NCBI GenBank assembly: GCA_030149815.1
Contig: JASLHI010000009.1
Location: 1 to 7,501, forward strand
Direction: 5' to 3'
DNA from: Aquirhabdus sp.
GTDB taxonomy: Bacteria; Pseudomonadota; Gammaproteobacteria; Pseudomonadales; Moraxellaceae
DNA length: 7,501 nt
Position 1 is the first letter of the stretch. Each line of letters opens with the position of its first letter. Both the position numbers and the translations under genes were made by a program. Under the pieces are notes generated by a model. The model ran no database searches, was not told the origin of the DNA, and saw only the letters and a program-made list of their open reading frames with translations. Below are positions 1 to 6,669 of this stretch, piece after piece.

Positions 1-75
1 ATAAATTAGCTAAATTATGCCACAAAAAGTAGAATCCCCCAACATGATCTGAATAAGGTTTTCTTTTATTCTTAA

Positions 76-195
76 TTAGATTGGCTTATTATCTGCACCA
101 GTAGACTTCTTACCCCGAACATCTACTAACAATAAGTCAAAGAAAGCTCCCATCAGAGCGTAAGAAACAAAGAAAATTGAAGTAATCTCCGATAT
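76..195 (-). pseudogene. Possible C-terminal remnant of a small membrane protein gene
   Basis: The minus strand is open for 39 codons between an in-frame TAA (196-198) and the TAA at 76-78. The translation has a hydrophobic stretch (IFFVSYALMGAFFDLLLV) followed by a basic, polar tail (RGKKSTGADNKPI), as in the cytoplasmic tail of an inner-membrane protein. The only ATG is at 153-151; it would give 25 residues and has no Shine-Dalgarno sequence before it. This suggests a 5'-truncated gene rather than an intact one, but a chance open frame is quite possible. I do not recognise the family. It overlaps the region that must hold the aceA promoter. Confidence 0.25.
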
Positions 196-206
196 TTACG
201 TTAAAT
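177..206 (+). promoter_or_regulatory. Possible aceA promoter
   Basis: TTGAAG (177-182) and TTAAAT (201-206) are separated by 18 bp and lie about 40 bp before the aceA start. The match to sigma-70 boxes is moderate and the region is AT-rich, so other -10 choices (for example around 214-219) cannot be excluded. Confidence 0.3.
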
Positions 207-246
207 CTGTTATTTATATCCCTCTACCTTTATATAGGAAGACGTC

Positions 247-1848
247 ATGGCTACATATAGCACTGCAATTGATGCAATCCGCGAATTAAAAGCGAAATTC
301 GGTAACACTTGGGCAGATATCAGCCCTGAAGATGCTGCTCGCATGCAACTTCAAAACCGTTTCAAAACTGGTTTAGACATTGCTAAATACACTGCTGCAA
401 TCATGCGTAAAGACATGGCTGACTATGATGCTGACTCAAGCAAATATACTCAGTCTTTGGGTTGCTGGCACGGTTTTATCGCGCAACAAAAAATGATCGC
501 GAACAAAAAATATTTCGGCACAACTGACAAGCGTTACATCTACCTATCAGGTTGGATGGTTGCTGCATTGCGCTCAGAATTTGGCCCATTGCCAGACCAA
601 TCAATGCACGAAAAAACTTCTGTTCCTGCATTAATCGAAGAAATCTACACATTCTTGCGTCAAGCTGATGCAAAAGAATTGAACGATTTGTTCCGTGCTT
701 TGAAAAAAGCTCAAGATGCTGGCGATACAGCGACTGCAGCTAAAATCACTGCACAAATCGATGGTTTCCAAACTCACGTTGTTCCAATTATTGCGGACAT
801 CGATGCTGGTTTTGGTAACGAAGAAGCAACTTACTTACTTGCTAAGAAAATGATCGAAGCAGGTGCTTGTGCACTTCAAATCGAAAACCAAGTTTCTGAC
901 GCAAAACAATGTGGTCACCAAGCTGGTAAAGTAACAGTACCACACGAAGACTTCATCTCTAAGATCCATGCATTGCGTTATGCATTCTTAGAAATGGGTG
1001 TTGACGATGGTGTTATCGTTGCACGTACCGACTCTGAAGGTGCTGACTTAACTCAAAAAATCCCTGTTTCTAAAGTAAAAGGTGATTTGGCTTCTCAGTA
1101 CATCAGCTACTTAGACACTGTTGAGATCGACATTGCTGACGCACAAGACGACGAAGTTCTAATCAAGCGTGACGGCAAGTTGCATCGTCCAAAACGTTTG
1201 GCTTCTGGCTTGTTCCAGTTCCGTGAAAACACACAGATCGACCGCGTTGTACTTGACTGCGTAAGCAGCTTGCAAAACGGTGCTGACCTGCTCTGGATCG
1301 AAACTGCAACACCAAACGTTGCTGAAATCGCACACATGGTTAACCGTGTTAAAGAAACCATTCCAAATGCTAAGCTGGTTTACAACAACAGCCCATCATT
1401 TAACTGGACTCTGAACTTCCGTCAACAAGCGTACGACGCGATGGTTGCTGCTGGCCAAGACGTATCTGCTTATGACCGTGCGAAACTGATGAGCGTTGAC
1501 TACGACAACACAGAACTTGCAAAACTTGCTGATGAGCGTATCCGTACGTTCCAAGCTGACGCATCACGTGAAGCAGGTGTGTTCCATCACCTGATCACCC
1601 TGCCTACTTACCACACTGCATCTCTGTCTACTCATGAGCTTGCAAAAGGTTACTTCGGTGATCAAGGTATGTTGGCTTATGTTGGTGGCGTACAACGTAA
1701 AGAAATCCGCGAAGGTATTGCATGTGTTAAACACCAAGCAATGGCTGGTTCAGACATTGGTGATGATCACAAAGAAATCTTCGCTGGCGAACAAGCACTG
1801 AAAGCTGGCGATGACGCGAAAAACACCATGAACCAATTCTCTGCATAA
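247..1848 (+). CDS. aceA: Isocitrate lyase
   Basis: Cytoplasmic isocitrate lyase cleaves isocitrate to glyoxylate and succinate. It is the first step of the glyoxylate shunt, needed for growth on acetate, fatty acids and other C2 sources. The protein is 533 residues, the length of the Pseudomonas/Acinetobacter form and about 100 longer than the E. coli enzyme. The metal/substrate segment IADIDAGFG is at 182-190. The signature KQCGH is at 220-224, with catalytic Cys222; most family members have KKCGH, and the Gln fits this subfamily. RTDSEGA follows at about 260-266. The ATG has AGGAAG (236-241) five bases upstream. Arg codons are almost all CGT/CGC and the codon choice looks optimised, as in highly expressed genes. 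It appears monocistronic and ends at a strong terminator. No malate synthase gene is in the window. Confidence 0.97.
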   Translation: MATYSTAIDAIRELKAKFGNTWADISPEDAARMQLQNRFKTGLDIAKYTAAIMRKDMADYDADSSKYTQSLGCWHGFIAQQKMIANKKYFGTTDKRYIYLSGWMVAALRSEFGPLPDQSMHEKTSVPALIEEIYTFLRQADAKELNDLFRALKKAQDAGDTATAAKITAQIDGFQTHVVPIIADIDAGFGNEEATYLLAKKMIEAGACALQIENQVSDAKQCGHQAGKVTVPHEDFISKIHALRYAFLEMGVDDGVIVARTDSEGADLTQKIPVSKVKGDLASQYISYLDTVEIDIADAQDDEVLIKRDGKLHRPKRLASGLFQFRENTQIDRVVLDCVSSLQNGADLLWIETATPNVAEIAHMVNRVKETIPNAKLVYNNSPSFNWTLNFRQQAYDAMVAAGQDVSAYDRAKLMSVDYDNTELAKLADERIRTFQADASREAGVFHHLITLPTYHTASLSTHELAKGYFGDQGMLAYVGGVQRKEIREGIACVKHQAMAGSDIGDDHKEIFAGEQALKAGDDAKNTMNQFSA

Positions 1849-1863
1849 TTTGCACTGAATTGT

Positions 1864-1897
1864 AAAAAAGCCCCGCTCTATTGAGTGGGGCTTTTTT
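1864..1897. terminator. Bidirectional rho-independent terminator between convergent genes
   Basis: The GC-rich stem GCCCCGCTC / GAGTGGGGC (1870-1878 with 1883-1891, one G-T pair, TATT loop) is flanked by A6 on the left and T6 on the right. It therefore works as a terminator on both strands. It lies 16 bp after the aceA stop and 17 bp past the stop of the minus-strand SIR2-like gene. Confidence 0.93.
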
Positions 1898-1913
1898 ACA
1901 TAACTGAATACAC

Positions 1914-3494
1914 TTAGCTTAAGCGCAATAACAAATCTTGAAACCAAGAAAAATTTCTAACTCCATCAAGATCGCTATCGCCTTCTAAATGTTGTTTATC
2001 AGGTAATGTGCGCGATCTTTCACAGAACAATAAAAGCTCTCGCCCCTCTTCAAACTCCCCAAGTTGCATATTAATACACGCAAGATTATATAAATTAGTA
2101 GAGCCAAGAATGCGGACTCGTTCAAGTTTACTTTTTGCATGTACTAACAAACTTTTCTTTTCAACGCCTGTCTTAAATAGCGCGAGTGCCGATAAAGCCG
2201 CTCCCCAATTATTAAAGGCTTCATGCTTATCAGGCTTAATCTTGAGTGCAGCTTCATATTTCTCAAAACTTTGCTTAAATAACGATTCGTCTTGCTGAAT
2301 TTTGGCTAAATCAGAAAGTGCATTCCCCCAATTATTAAACGCTTCATGCATATCAGGCTTAATCTTGAGTGCAGCTTCATATTTCTCAAAACTTTGCTTA
2401 AATAGCGACTCGTCTTGCTTGATTTTAGCTAATTTTGATAGCTCTACACCTTGCATAACATAGGCCCAAGCAGTAATTTCTTGATTAGTATTTGCATCAG
2501 CGTCACTAATTACAGCTTCATAATCTCCTGCAAGCATTAATGCTTCAAAATCAGGTTCTTTATTAATTCCCTCTTGAGCTTTCTTAAGTTGTTCACGTAG
2601 ATGAGCAGTTAAATCAACACCGGAACTTCCTTCTTGAAAGGAAAATTTTGTGACTACCTCCAACTCATCAAGCAAATGTCCATAAGGATCAATAAACAAT
2701 TTTGGTGGAAAACAACCCAACTCTTTAGCTAAATCAACCAAAAACTGATCGGCATCAGTTTTTCCAATAAAATGTGTAATATCCTGATTTGAACTCATGA
2801 AGTCCTTAACATGCTGTTTAGGTTGCTCATCATAGTCAGTCCATATCAAACGATGCTCTCCACGAAACTTTTGCTTCAGTAACGGGAAAAATGCATCTGC
2901 TGCTCCACTGTAACCAATAAAAAGGCTTGGAGACGTATTTAAAGTTGTCGAGACAAAATCACTCAATTTTTGTGCATGTTTACTGGTTTCATCTCCTGTA
3001 TTAAGTTGTGTAAATCCATAACCCTGTCCATGTAAATGTACAATCGCCGGATCAACTATAAGCTTATGAAGACTCAGATCTGCACTAGTGAAATCGTATG
3101 TAGCAGGATATATCCCCAATAAACCACAAGCTCTGGCAAGCACATTATCAAAATTAAATGTTAAAACACGCGTAACAAAACCTGATTGAAGCATAGCTGC
3201 CAATGCAATATGCGCCCAATTAATTTGAGCTTTTTCTATATAAGGGTTTATGAGATCTCTTCGCTCATCCTTATCAAGCTTAGACATACACATGCCATAA
3301 TCTTGTTTATGCTCATCGGATAGCAATTTTATTTGGGTCTCATACCTCAAATGTATTTGCTTAACTAAATCAGATGCTAATGGAATGTTTGCAGATATAG
3401 AACATCCTGCTCCTGTAAAAAATACAAAAGGTTTACCCCTTTCTTTTGCTCCTTTCATCAATTGCGCAATATCTTTCGCTGAATATTCTGTCAT
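1914..3494 (-). CDS. SIR2-like domain protein with C-terminal TPR repeats; candidate defence NADase
   Basis: 526 residues. An N-terminal SIR2-like (Rossmann) domain spans about 20-265. It has a nucleotide-binding GAGCS at 28-32, TFNFDN at 112-117 (Asn114), HLHGQ at 153-157 (His155) and GYSGAAD at 194-200. In known anti-phage SIR2 proteins (ThsA, DSR-type) the equivalent Asn and His are needed to hydrolyse NAD+. A linker follows, then TPR-like helices at about 340-490 that include two nearly identical 41-residue units starting at 361 and 402. The C-terminus (DSDLDGVRNFSWFQDLL) is a common ending of bacterial TPR proteins. There is no signal peptide or membrane segment, so it should be cytoplasmic. 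The start has AAGGA (3508-3504) nine bases upstream. It has its own promoter and shared terminator, and no partner gene (TIR, HerA or Argonaute) is adjacent. Codons such as AGA, CGA and ATA contrast with aceA. NADase function is inferred, not shown. Confidence 0.85.
   Translation of the reverse strand: MTEYSAKDIAQLMKGAKERGKPFVFFTGAGCSISANIPLASDLVKQIHLRYETQIKLLSDEHKQDYGMCMSKLDKDERRDLINPYIEKAQINWAHIALAAMLQSGFVTRVLTFNFDNVLARACGLLGIYPATYDFTSADLSLHKLIVDPAIVHLHGQGYGFTQLNTGDETSKHAQKLSDFVSTTLNTSPSLFIGYSGAADAFFPLLKQKFRGEHRLIWTDYDEQPKQHVKDFMSSNQDITHFIGKTDADQFLVDLAKELGCFPPKLFIDPYGHLLDELEVVTKFSFQEGSSGVDLTAHLREQLKKAQEGINKEPDFEALMLAGDYEAVISDADANTNQEITAWAYVMQGVELSKLAKIKQDESLFKQSFEKYEAALKIKPDMHEAFNNWGNALSDLAKIQQDESLFKQSFEKYEAALKIKPDKHEAFNNWGAALSALALFKTGVEKKSLLVHAKSKLERVRILGSTNLYNLACINMQLGEFEEGRELLLFCERSRTLPDKQHLEGDSDLDGVRNFSWFQDLLLRLS
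2203..2432. repeat. 123-bp tandem duplication encoding two TPR units
   Basis: The stretch 2203-2309 recurs at 2326-2432 with only about eight differences, a period of 123 bp (41 codons, in frame). It encodes the units beginning DESLFKQSFEKYEAALKIKPD at residues 361 and 402 of the SIR2-like protein. The long identical blocks, including third codon positions, point to a recent duplication rather than ancient TPR relatedness. Confidence 0.9.
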
Positions 3495-3557
3495 TCATCC
3501 AAATCCTTAATTATTTTTCAGCCAGATGCAATACATCAACAATAATTCTAATATACT

Positions 3558-3586
3558 GTTATATAAAATATATTTACGAAGCACAA
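3558..3586 (-). promoter_or_regulatory. Putative promoter of the SIR2-like gene
   Basis: On the minus strand, TTGTGC (3586-3581) is followed after 17 bp by TATAAC (3563-3558), both good sigma-70 matches. Transcription would begin near 3551, leaving an AT-rich leader of about 55 bases before the ATG at 3494. Confidence 0.5.
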
Positions 3587-3693
3587 GCGCTTATAGGAAA
3601 ACTACTTATTTATGATTATCAAAAATTACGCATCAAACATAACTAAATTAATAATCTGAATTAAAAAATATTTCACCAGCATTTCAAATCTTT

Positions 3694-3719
3694 AAAAACC
3701 CCGTTCGAGTGAATAGGGC
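3694..3719 (-). terminator. Putative terminator of the DUF4124 gene
   Basis: Read on the minus strand, GCCCTATTC and GAACGGGG form a stem around an ACTC loop, with one internal mismatch, followed by TTTTT. It lies about 40 bp past the DUF4124 stop and about 100 bp before the SIR2 promoter, which insulates the two genes. Confidence 0.6.
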
Positions 3720-3757
3720 ATTTACAAAGTTAGAATAGAATTCAGATAAATTTAAAA

Positions 3758-4327
3758 CTACTTATAACTCAATAACGTATTCACTAACTTACCATGATCA
3801 ATCAAGTTGATCTTGTAGTCCTTATAATGCTGAGGAGCATCCATACACAATTTCAATTGTTTATCCTTCGGAGCACGAGTTAGAGCACCAGTATAAGCAT
3901 CCATCAATCGCCCTAGAAATGTATTGACTAGTCCTTGCTGAGACTCAGTTAAATTCGAACTCAGCACTCTATTTGCCGCACTCATCAATTTAGCATGACG
4001 AGCATTCCACTGAGATTGAGCTTCATCATTCTCATGAATCGTATCAGGAACATTAGTACGACAAAAATTACTCATCATATTCACTGCACGCGACATCGCA
4101 ATGACCAATGCTGCAGCTTTTTTGGGATCATTCTCATCTGTAGTCACTGCTTCACCACCGATATCAATTTTAGACACAGCCTTACTTGTCTGCGGAGGTG
4201 TAGAAGAATAAGAAATTTCACCGTTTGACCCTATCGTCTTATACGCCGACGAGGCAAAAGACATACTCGGTATCGCCAATAACACCACCAATCCCCATTG
4301 TTTAAATATTTGCACAATCATTTCCAT
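3758..4327 (-). CDS. Exported DUF4124 domain protein
   Basis: A 189-residue protein with a Sec-type signal peptide: a Lys near the start, a hydrophobic core WGLVVLLAIP at 11-20, and likely cleavage after SFA (Ala25). The mature N-terminus (about 29-45, YKTIGSNGEISYSSTPP) follows the DUF4124 pattern, usually Y+W.D..G.v.YsdtPP. The rest (65-189) is mostly helical and unrecognised, with two cysteines (Cys89 and Cys161) that could form a disulfide in the periplasm. The function of DUF4124 proteins is not established. The start is uncertain: ATG at 4327 and ATG at 4321 are in frame, and neither has a good ribosome site. A GAGGA lies about 20 bases before the first and is too far. It is 175 bp downstream of the GspF-like gene, same strand, probably its own unit. 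Confidence 0.8.
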   Translation of the reverse strand: MEMIVQIFKQWGLVVLLAIPSMSFASSAYKTIGSNGEISYSSTPPQTSKAVSKIDIGGEAVTTDENDPKKAAALVIAMSRAVNMMSNFCRTNVPDTIHENDEAQSQWNARHAKLMSAANRVLSSNLTESQQGLVNTFLGRLMDAYTGALTRAPKDKQLKLCMDAPQHYKDYKINLIDHGKLVNTLLSYK

Positions 4328-4435
4328 ATTTAGTATATAAATTTAAGTCCTCACCCATCTTTAAACTGAATCAAATGGGGTTCTTGCACTATTTTCAGAT
4401 CATCTTTTTAGTCTGAATGATTTAGGTTAGCACAA

Positions 4436-4464
4436 GTAATATGACAAATATCACAACCTATCAA
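4436..4464 (-). promoter_or_regulatory. Possible promoter of the DUF4124 gene
   Basis: On the minus strand, TTGATA (4464-4459) and TATTAC (4441-4436) are 17 bp apart. Transcription would start near 4430, about 100 bases before the ATG. A competing TATACT at 4337-4332 sits right at the start codon but has no convincing -35 box. Confidence 0.33.
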
Positions 4465-4502
4465 TATTTTATTAAGAATACTTAACATATTGAATTAGAT
4501 AT

Positions 4503-5456
4503 TTAAATAATAAAATGTAGAACAACACTCAGCGCCATCAAATAATAAAATCGGGGCAGCCACTCATACACTGTGGCTATTGCAACCTCTAGATGTTTTT
4601 CTTCTAGTTCTAAATGATATTTTAGTGTGGGAGCTAGTAACCCAGTTTTTTCACCAGTCCACAAAGTCTGTTTCATCTCACTGGTCATGATCAGTTGTGC
4701 TTGAGATAAGGCTGCAACCAAAGAACTGCCTTTCTCCAAACTTCGTTCGCAAACTCTGGTATTACGCTTCAACAGTGCAGATGGAAATAAATCATGCAAA
4801 TTCCTGAGCGCATGTACGGGATCAATGCCTGCATCTAATTGCGCTGCAAGGAGAGAATACCAATAATATTCAAATAATCGCTTTAACACATTCACATGCT
4901 GCAACATCAGTGGTCGCTGCCCTGCACGCGCTAAGATAGAAAAAATATCCGCATCTAACACTCGATAAATGAAGTGAGTTACTATCACAATAATAGTCAA
5001 ACCTACAACTTCAGATATAAAGCTGCCTCCTTTAGTTGCAGCAAGCACAATTCCTGCAATCAACCCAATCAGAATGATGGCTTGAGAAAATTTTAATTGT
5101 GTTTTTAACCTTTGCTTACGTTCATTTTGTCTATTTAAGCGATGAGCAATGTTCATCAATGTCTGCGGTAAACTTCCCGACAACTCACCGATTTTTAACT
5201 GTTCTAATTGATAATGATTAAAAAAATGATGCTGAGAAATCGCACTGACTAATGAAGACCCTTGCTCAATCTCTACCAAGGCTTTACTACAAGCATTCAC
5301 GAGACGATGATTACGTCCAGCTTGTCTTTTTATCGCAATCAATGCCTGTTCTGCACTCAACCCTGATGCTAATAAAGTTGCCAATGCACGACACCAATGT
5401 GCATCCATCAGCGGCTTACGAGCATGACTTTTTGATTTAAACATATGAGTACTCAT
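4503..5456 (-). CDS. Orphan type II secretion/type IV pilus F-family (GspF/PilC-like) membrane protein
   Basis: GspF/PilC proteins are the polytopic inner-membrane platform of type II secretion and type IV pilus machines. This 317-residue protein has the expected duplicated layout. The first cytoplasmic T2SSF domain is at about 15-122, with the signature GELSGSLPQTL at 90-100. Two membrane segments follow (about 125-142 and 148-165). The second domain is at about 190-290, with GEKTGLLAPTL at 268-278, and a last membrane segment (about 303-317) ends the chain. It is shorter than the usual ~400 residues, lacking the N-terminal extension, although the order of elements is complete. No ATPase, pseudopilin or other secretion gene is nearby, so its partners must be encoded elsewhere. 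The ribosome site for the ATG at 5456 is weak; an in-frame ATG four codons on is an alternative. Confidence 0.82.
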   Translation of the reverse strand: MSTHMFKSKSHARKPLMDAHWCRALATLLASGLSAEQALIAIKRQAGRNHRLVNACSKALVEIEQGSSLVSAISQHHFFNHYQLEQLKIGELSGSLPQTLMNIAHRLNRQNERKQRLKTQLKFSQAIILIGLIAGIVLAATKGGSFISEVVGLTIIVIVTHFIYRVLDADIFSILARAGQRPLMLQHVNVLKRLFEYYWYSLLAAQLDAGIDPVHALRNLHDLFPSALLKRNTRVCERSLEKGSSLVAALSQAQLIMTSEMKQTLWTGEKTGLLAPTLKYHLELEEKHLEVAIATVYEWLPRFYYLMALSVVLHFII

Positions 5457-5492
5457 TTAAAACGATCAAATATCTACTCGTTCTGTTTATTA

Positions 5493-5506
5493 GATGCAGC
5501 TGCATC
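5493..5506. promoter_or_regulatory. Perfect 14-bp palindrome, possible operator
   Basis: GATGCAGCTGCATC is its own reverse complement and lies in the 192-bp region between two divergent genes, 37 bp from the GspF-like start. Dimeric repressors bind such sites. No regulator gene is adjacent, so the binding protein is unknown. Confidence 0.3.
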
Positions 5507-5648
5507 ACAATCTATTACAGGTTTTACAAAAATTAATTTACAGCCATACTCCTAACATAAACTAGAACTGTGATTTAAGACACAATTTATAAAAATGGAG
5601 TAACATACGAATAAGAAAATTGATTGTAATGCGATGAGGAGAGTTCAC

Positions 5649-6617
5649 ATGAGTGAGAACACAACAACTAAAGACTCAACTCAAAACCCTTCTATTGAAA
5701 TCTCAAAAAACACTGAAATCCCAACAAGAAAGTCTCGAAATAGACGTTTAGTAGATCAAACACTCAAACATGCTCGTGGTGTTGCGGGTATCGCAACAGA
5801 TATGACACGTGATGTCGTTGGTGTAGCGGGCATTGCTGCCGATGCTGCATTCAATGCGGCTGTTGTTGTCACAACAGGTGCTGCACGCAGTGCCATTGAT
5901 GCGGCTCACTTTACTACGGATGCCGTTCGAGGCGTTGTCACAACAACGACAGAAACCACACGCGATGTAGCGCTCATGATGGCAAGAACCTTCCTAGGAC
6001 GCTCCACCCTGACCTTGCCACTGCCAGAAGCCTTGCTCAACAAGCAAATCAAACAGCGAATTGATCAAAATCCTGATATTGACCAACTCACCATCGAATG
6101 TGGAGAAGAGCGTCTTAAAGTCACGATCAAAGGGCACTATAAACGTGCAATCTATACCCTTAGATTGGATTTCAATGTATTGGAATGTGATGTCCGTACA
6201 CAAAAACTACTCCGTCTCCGCCAAGTTGATGAAAGCTTAGATTTCCAACTCAAGGATGCAAACATCCTGACCAATTGGGTTGCAAAAAAAGTGACTCGTA
6301 AAGCATTTGATGTGGTGAATAGTTTACCCATTCCTTCGCTGATCAATCACATTATTCGTGATATTCCAGGGATACAGCAGGAAGATCATCGCGTTTGGAA
6401 TATCGACTTAGACAAGGCAGGGTTCATGGACTTCTTAAACAATCGTTCTTGGATGCTCGATAAATTACTCAGTCTGACCGACTTCAACGTTCTTCCCGGC
6501 CTCAATATCCTAAGAGAAAGCCGCGAACTCTTGCAACAATTGGTGAATCAATTTGAAATTCGTGGATTACGCGTACAACAAGGGCGACTAGAGATCCAAG
6601 TGGGCATTAGTCAATAA
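5649..6617 (+). CDS. Uncharacterised protein with amphipathic helical repeat region
   Basis: I do not recognise this 322-residue protein. Residues 1-35 are polar and probably disordered, with a basic cluster RKSRNRR at 27-33. Residues 38-112 are rich in Ala, Val, Thr, Asp and Arg in a loose repeating pattern (ARGVAGIATDMTRDVVGVAG, then TTDAVRGVV and TETTRDVAL). This resembles the amphipathic helices of LEA or apolipoprotein-like proteins that lie on membranes or lipid surfaces. Residues 120-322 form a separate alpha/beta region with a beta-rich start (DQLTIECGEERLKVTIKGHY) and end (EIRGLRVQQGRLEIQVGI), possibly a lipid-binding fold; that is speculation. There is no signal peptide. I chose the ATG at 5649 because GAGGAGAG (5636-5643) sits five bases before it. 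The in-frame ATG at 5634 overlaps that ribosome site and has none of its own. Confidence 0.8.
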   Translation: MSENTTTKDSTQNPSIEISKNTEIPTRKSRNRRLVDQTLKHARGVAGIATDMTRDVVGVAGIAADAAFNAAVVVTTGAARSAIDAAHFTTDAVRGVVTTTTETTRDVALMMARTFLGRSTLTLPLPEALLNKQIKQRIDQNPDIDQLTIECGEERLKVTIKGHYKRAIYTLRLDFNVLECDVRTQKLLRLRQVDESLDFQLKDANILTNWVAKKVTRKAFDVVNSLPIPSLINHIIRDIPGIQQEDHRVWNIDLDKAGFMDFLNNRSWMLDKLLSLTDFNVLPGLNILRESRELLQQLVNQFEIRGLRVQQGRLEIQVGISQ

Positions 6618-6669
6618 TCCATCAGATTCAGCTATACTGATTCACTCATTTCCATGCGAATTATTGATT

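Noticed and set aside
476..1361. Minus-strand open frames (476-673 and 1107-1361) inside aceA
   Set aside because: They lie antisense to a clearly coding, codon-biased gene, lack ribosome sites and show no recognisable protein features.
1750..1947. Minus-strand frame spanning the aceA end and the terminator
   Set aside because: It reads through the intrinsic terminator hairpin and into two convergent genes; a shadow frame.
2008..2298. Plus-strand 96-codon frame
   Set aside because: It is antisense to the TPR region and Ser/Leu-rich, as expected from a reversed coding strand.
2203..2432. CRISPR-like direct repeats
   Set aside because: Only two long units with no spacers, in frame within a coding region; they encode TPR helices.
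1914..3494. Assignment to Thoeris, SIR2-HerA, short Argonaute or Avs5 systems
   Set aside because: No TIR, HerA or Argonaute gene is adjacent and no P-loop STAND module is visible between the SIR2 and TPR parts.
3446..3646. Plus-strand 66-codon frame as a toxin or antitoxin partner of the SIR2 gene
   Set aside because: It begins inside the SIR2 coding region, crosses its promoter and has no ribosome site; its hydrophobic look comes from AT-rich DNA.
3495..3757. Transposon or attachment-site boundary beside the SIR2 gene
   Set aside because: No terminal inverted repeats, target duplications, tRNA or integrase remnants could be seen; the region is explained by a promoter and a terminator.
3995..4228. 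Plus-strand frame antisense to the DUF4124 gene
   Set aside because: The opposite strand encodes a signal peptide and a recognisable domain; this frame has neither start site nor features.
5252..5440. Plus-strand frame within the GspF-like gene
   Set aside because: Antisense to the first T2SSF domain, no ribosome site.
5994..6346. Two minus-strand frames inside the 5649 gene
   Set aside because: Antisense shadows without start signals; the plus frame has a strong ribosome site.
6621..6641. ATCAG/CTGAT inverted repeat after the 5649 gene as a terminator
   Set aside because: The stem is only five AT-rich pairs with an 11-base loop and no T-run.
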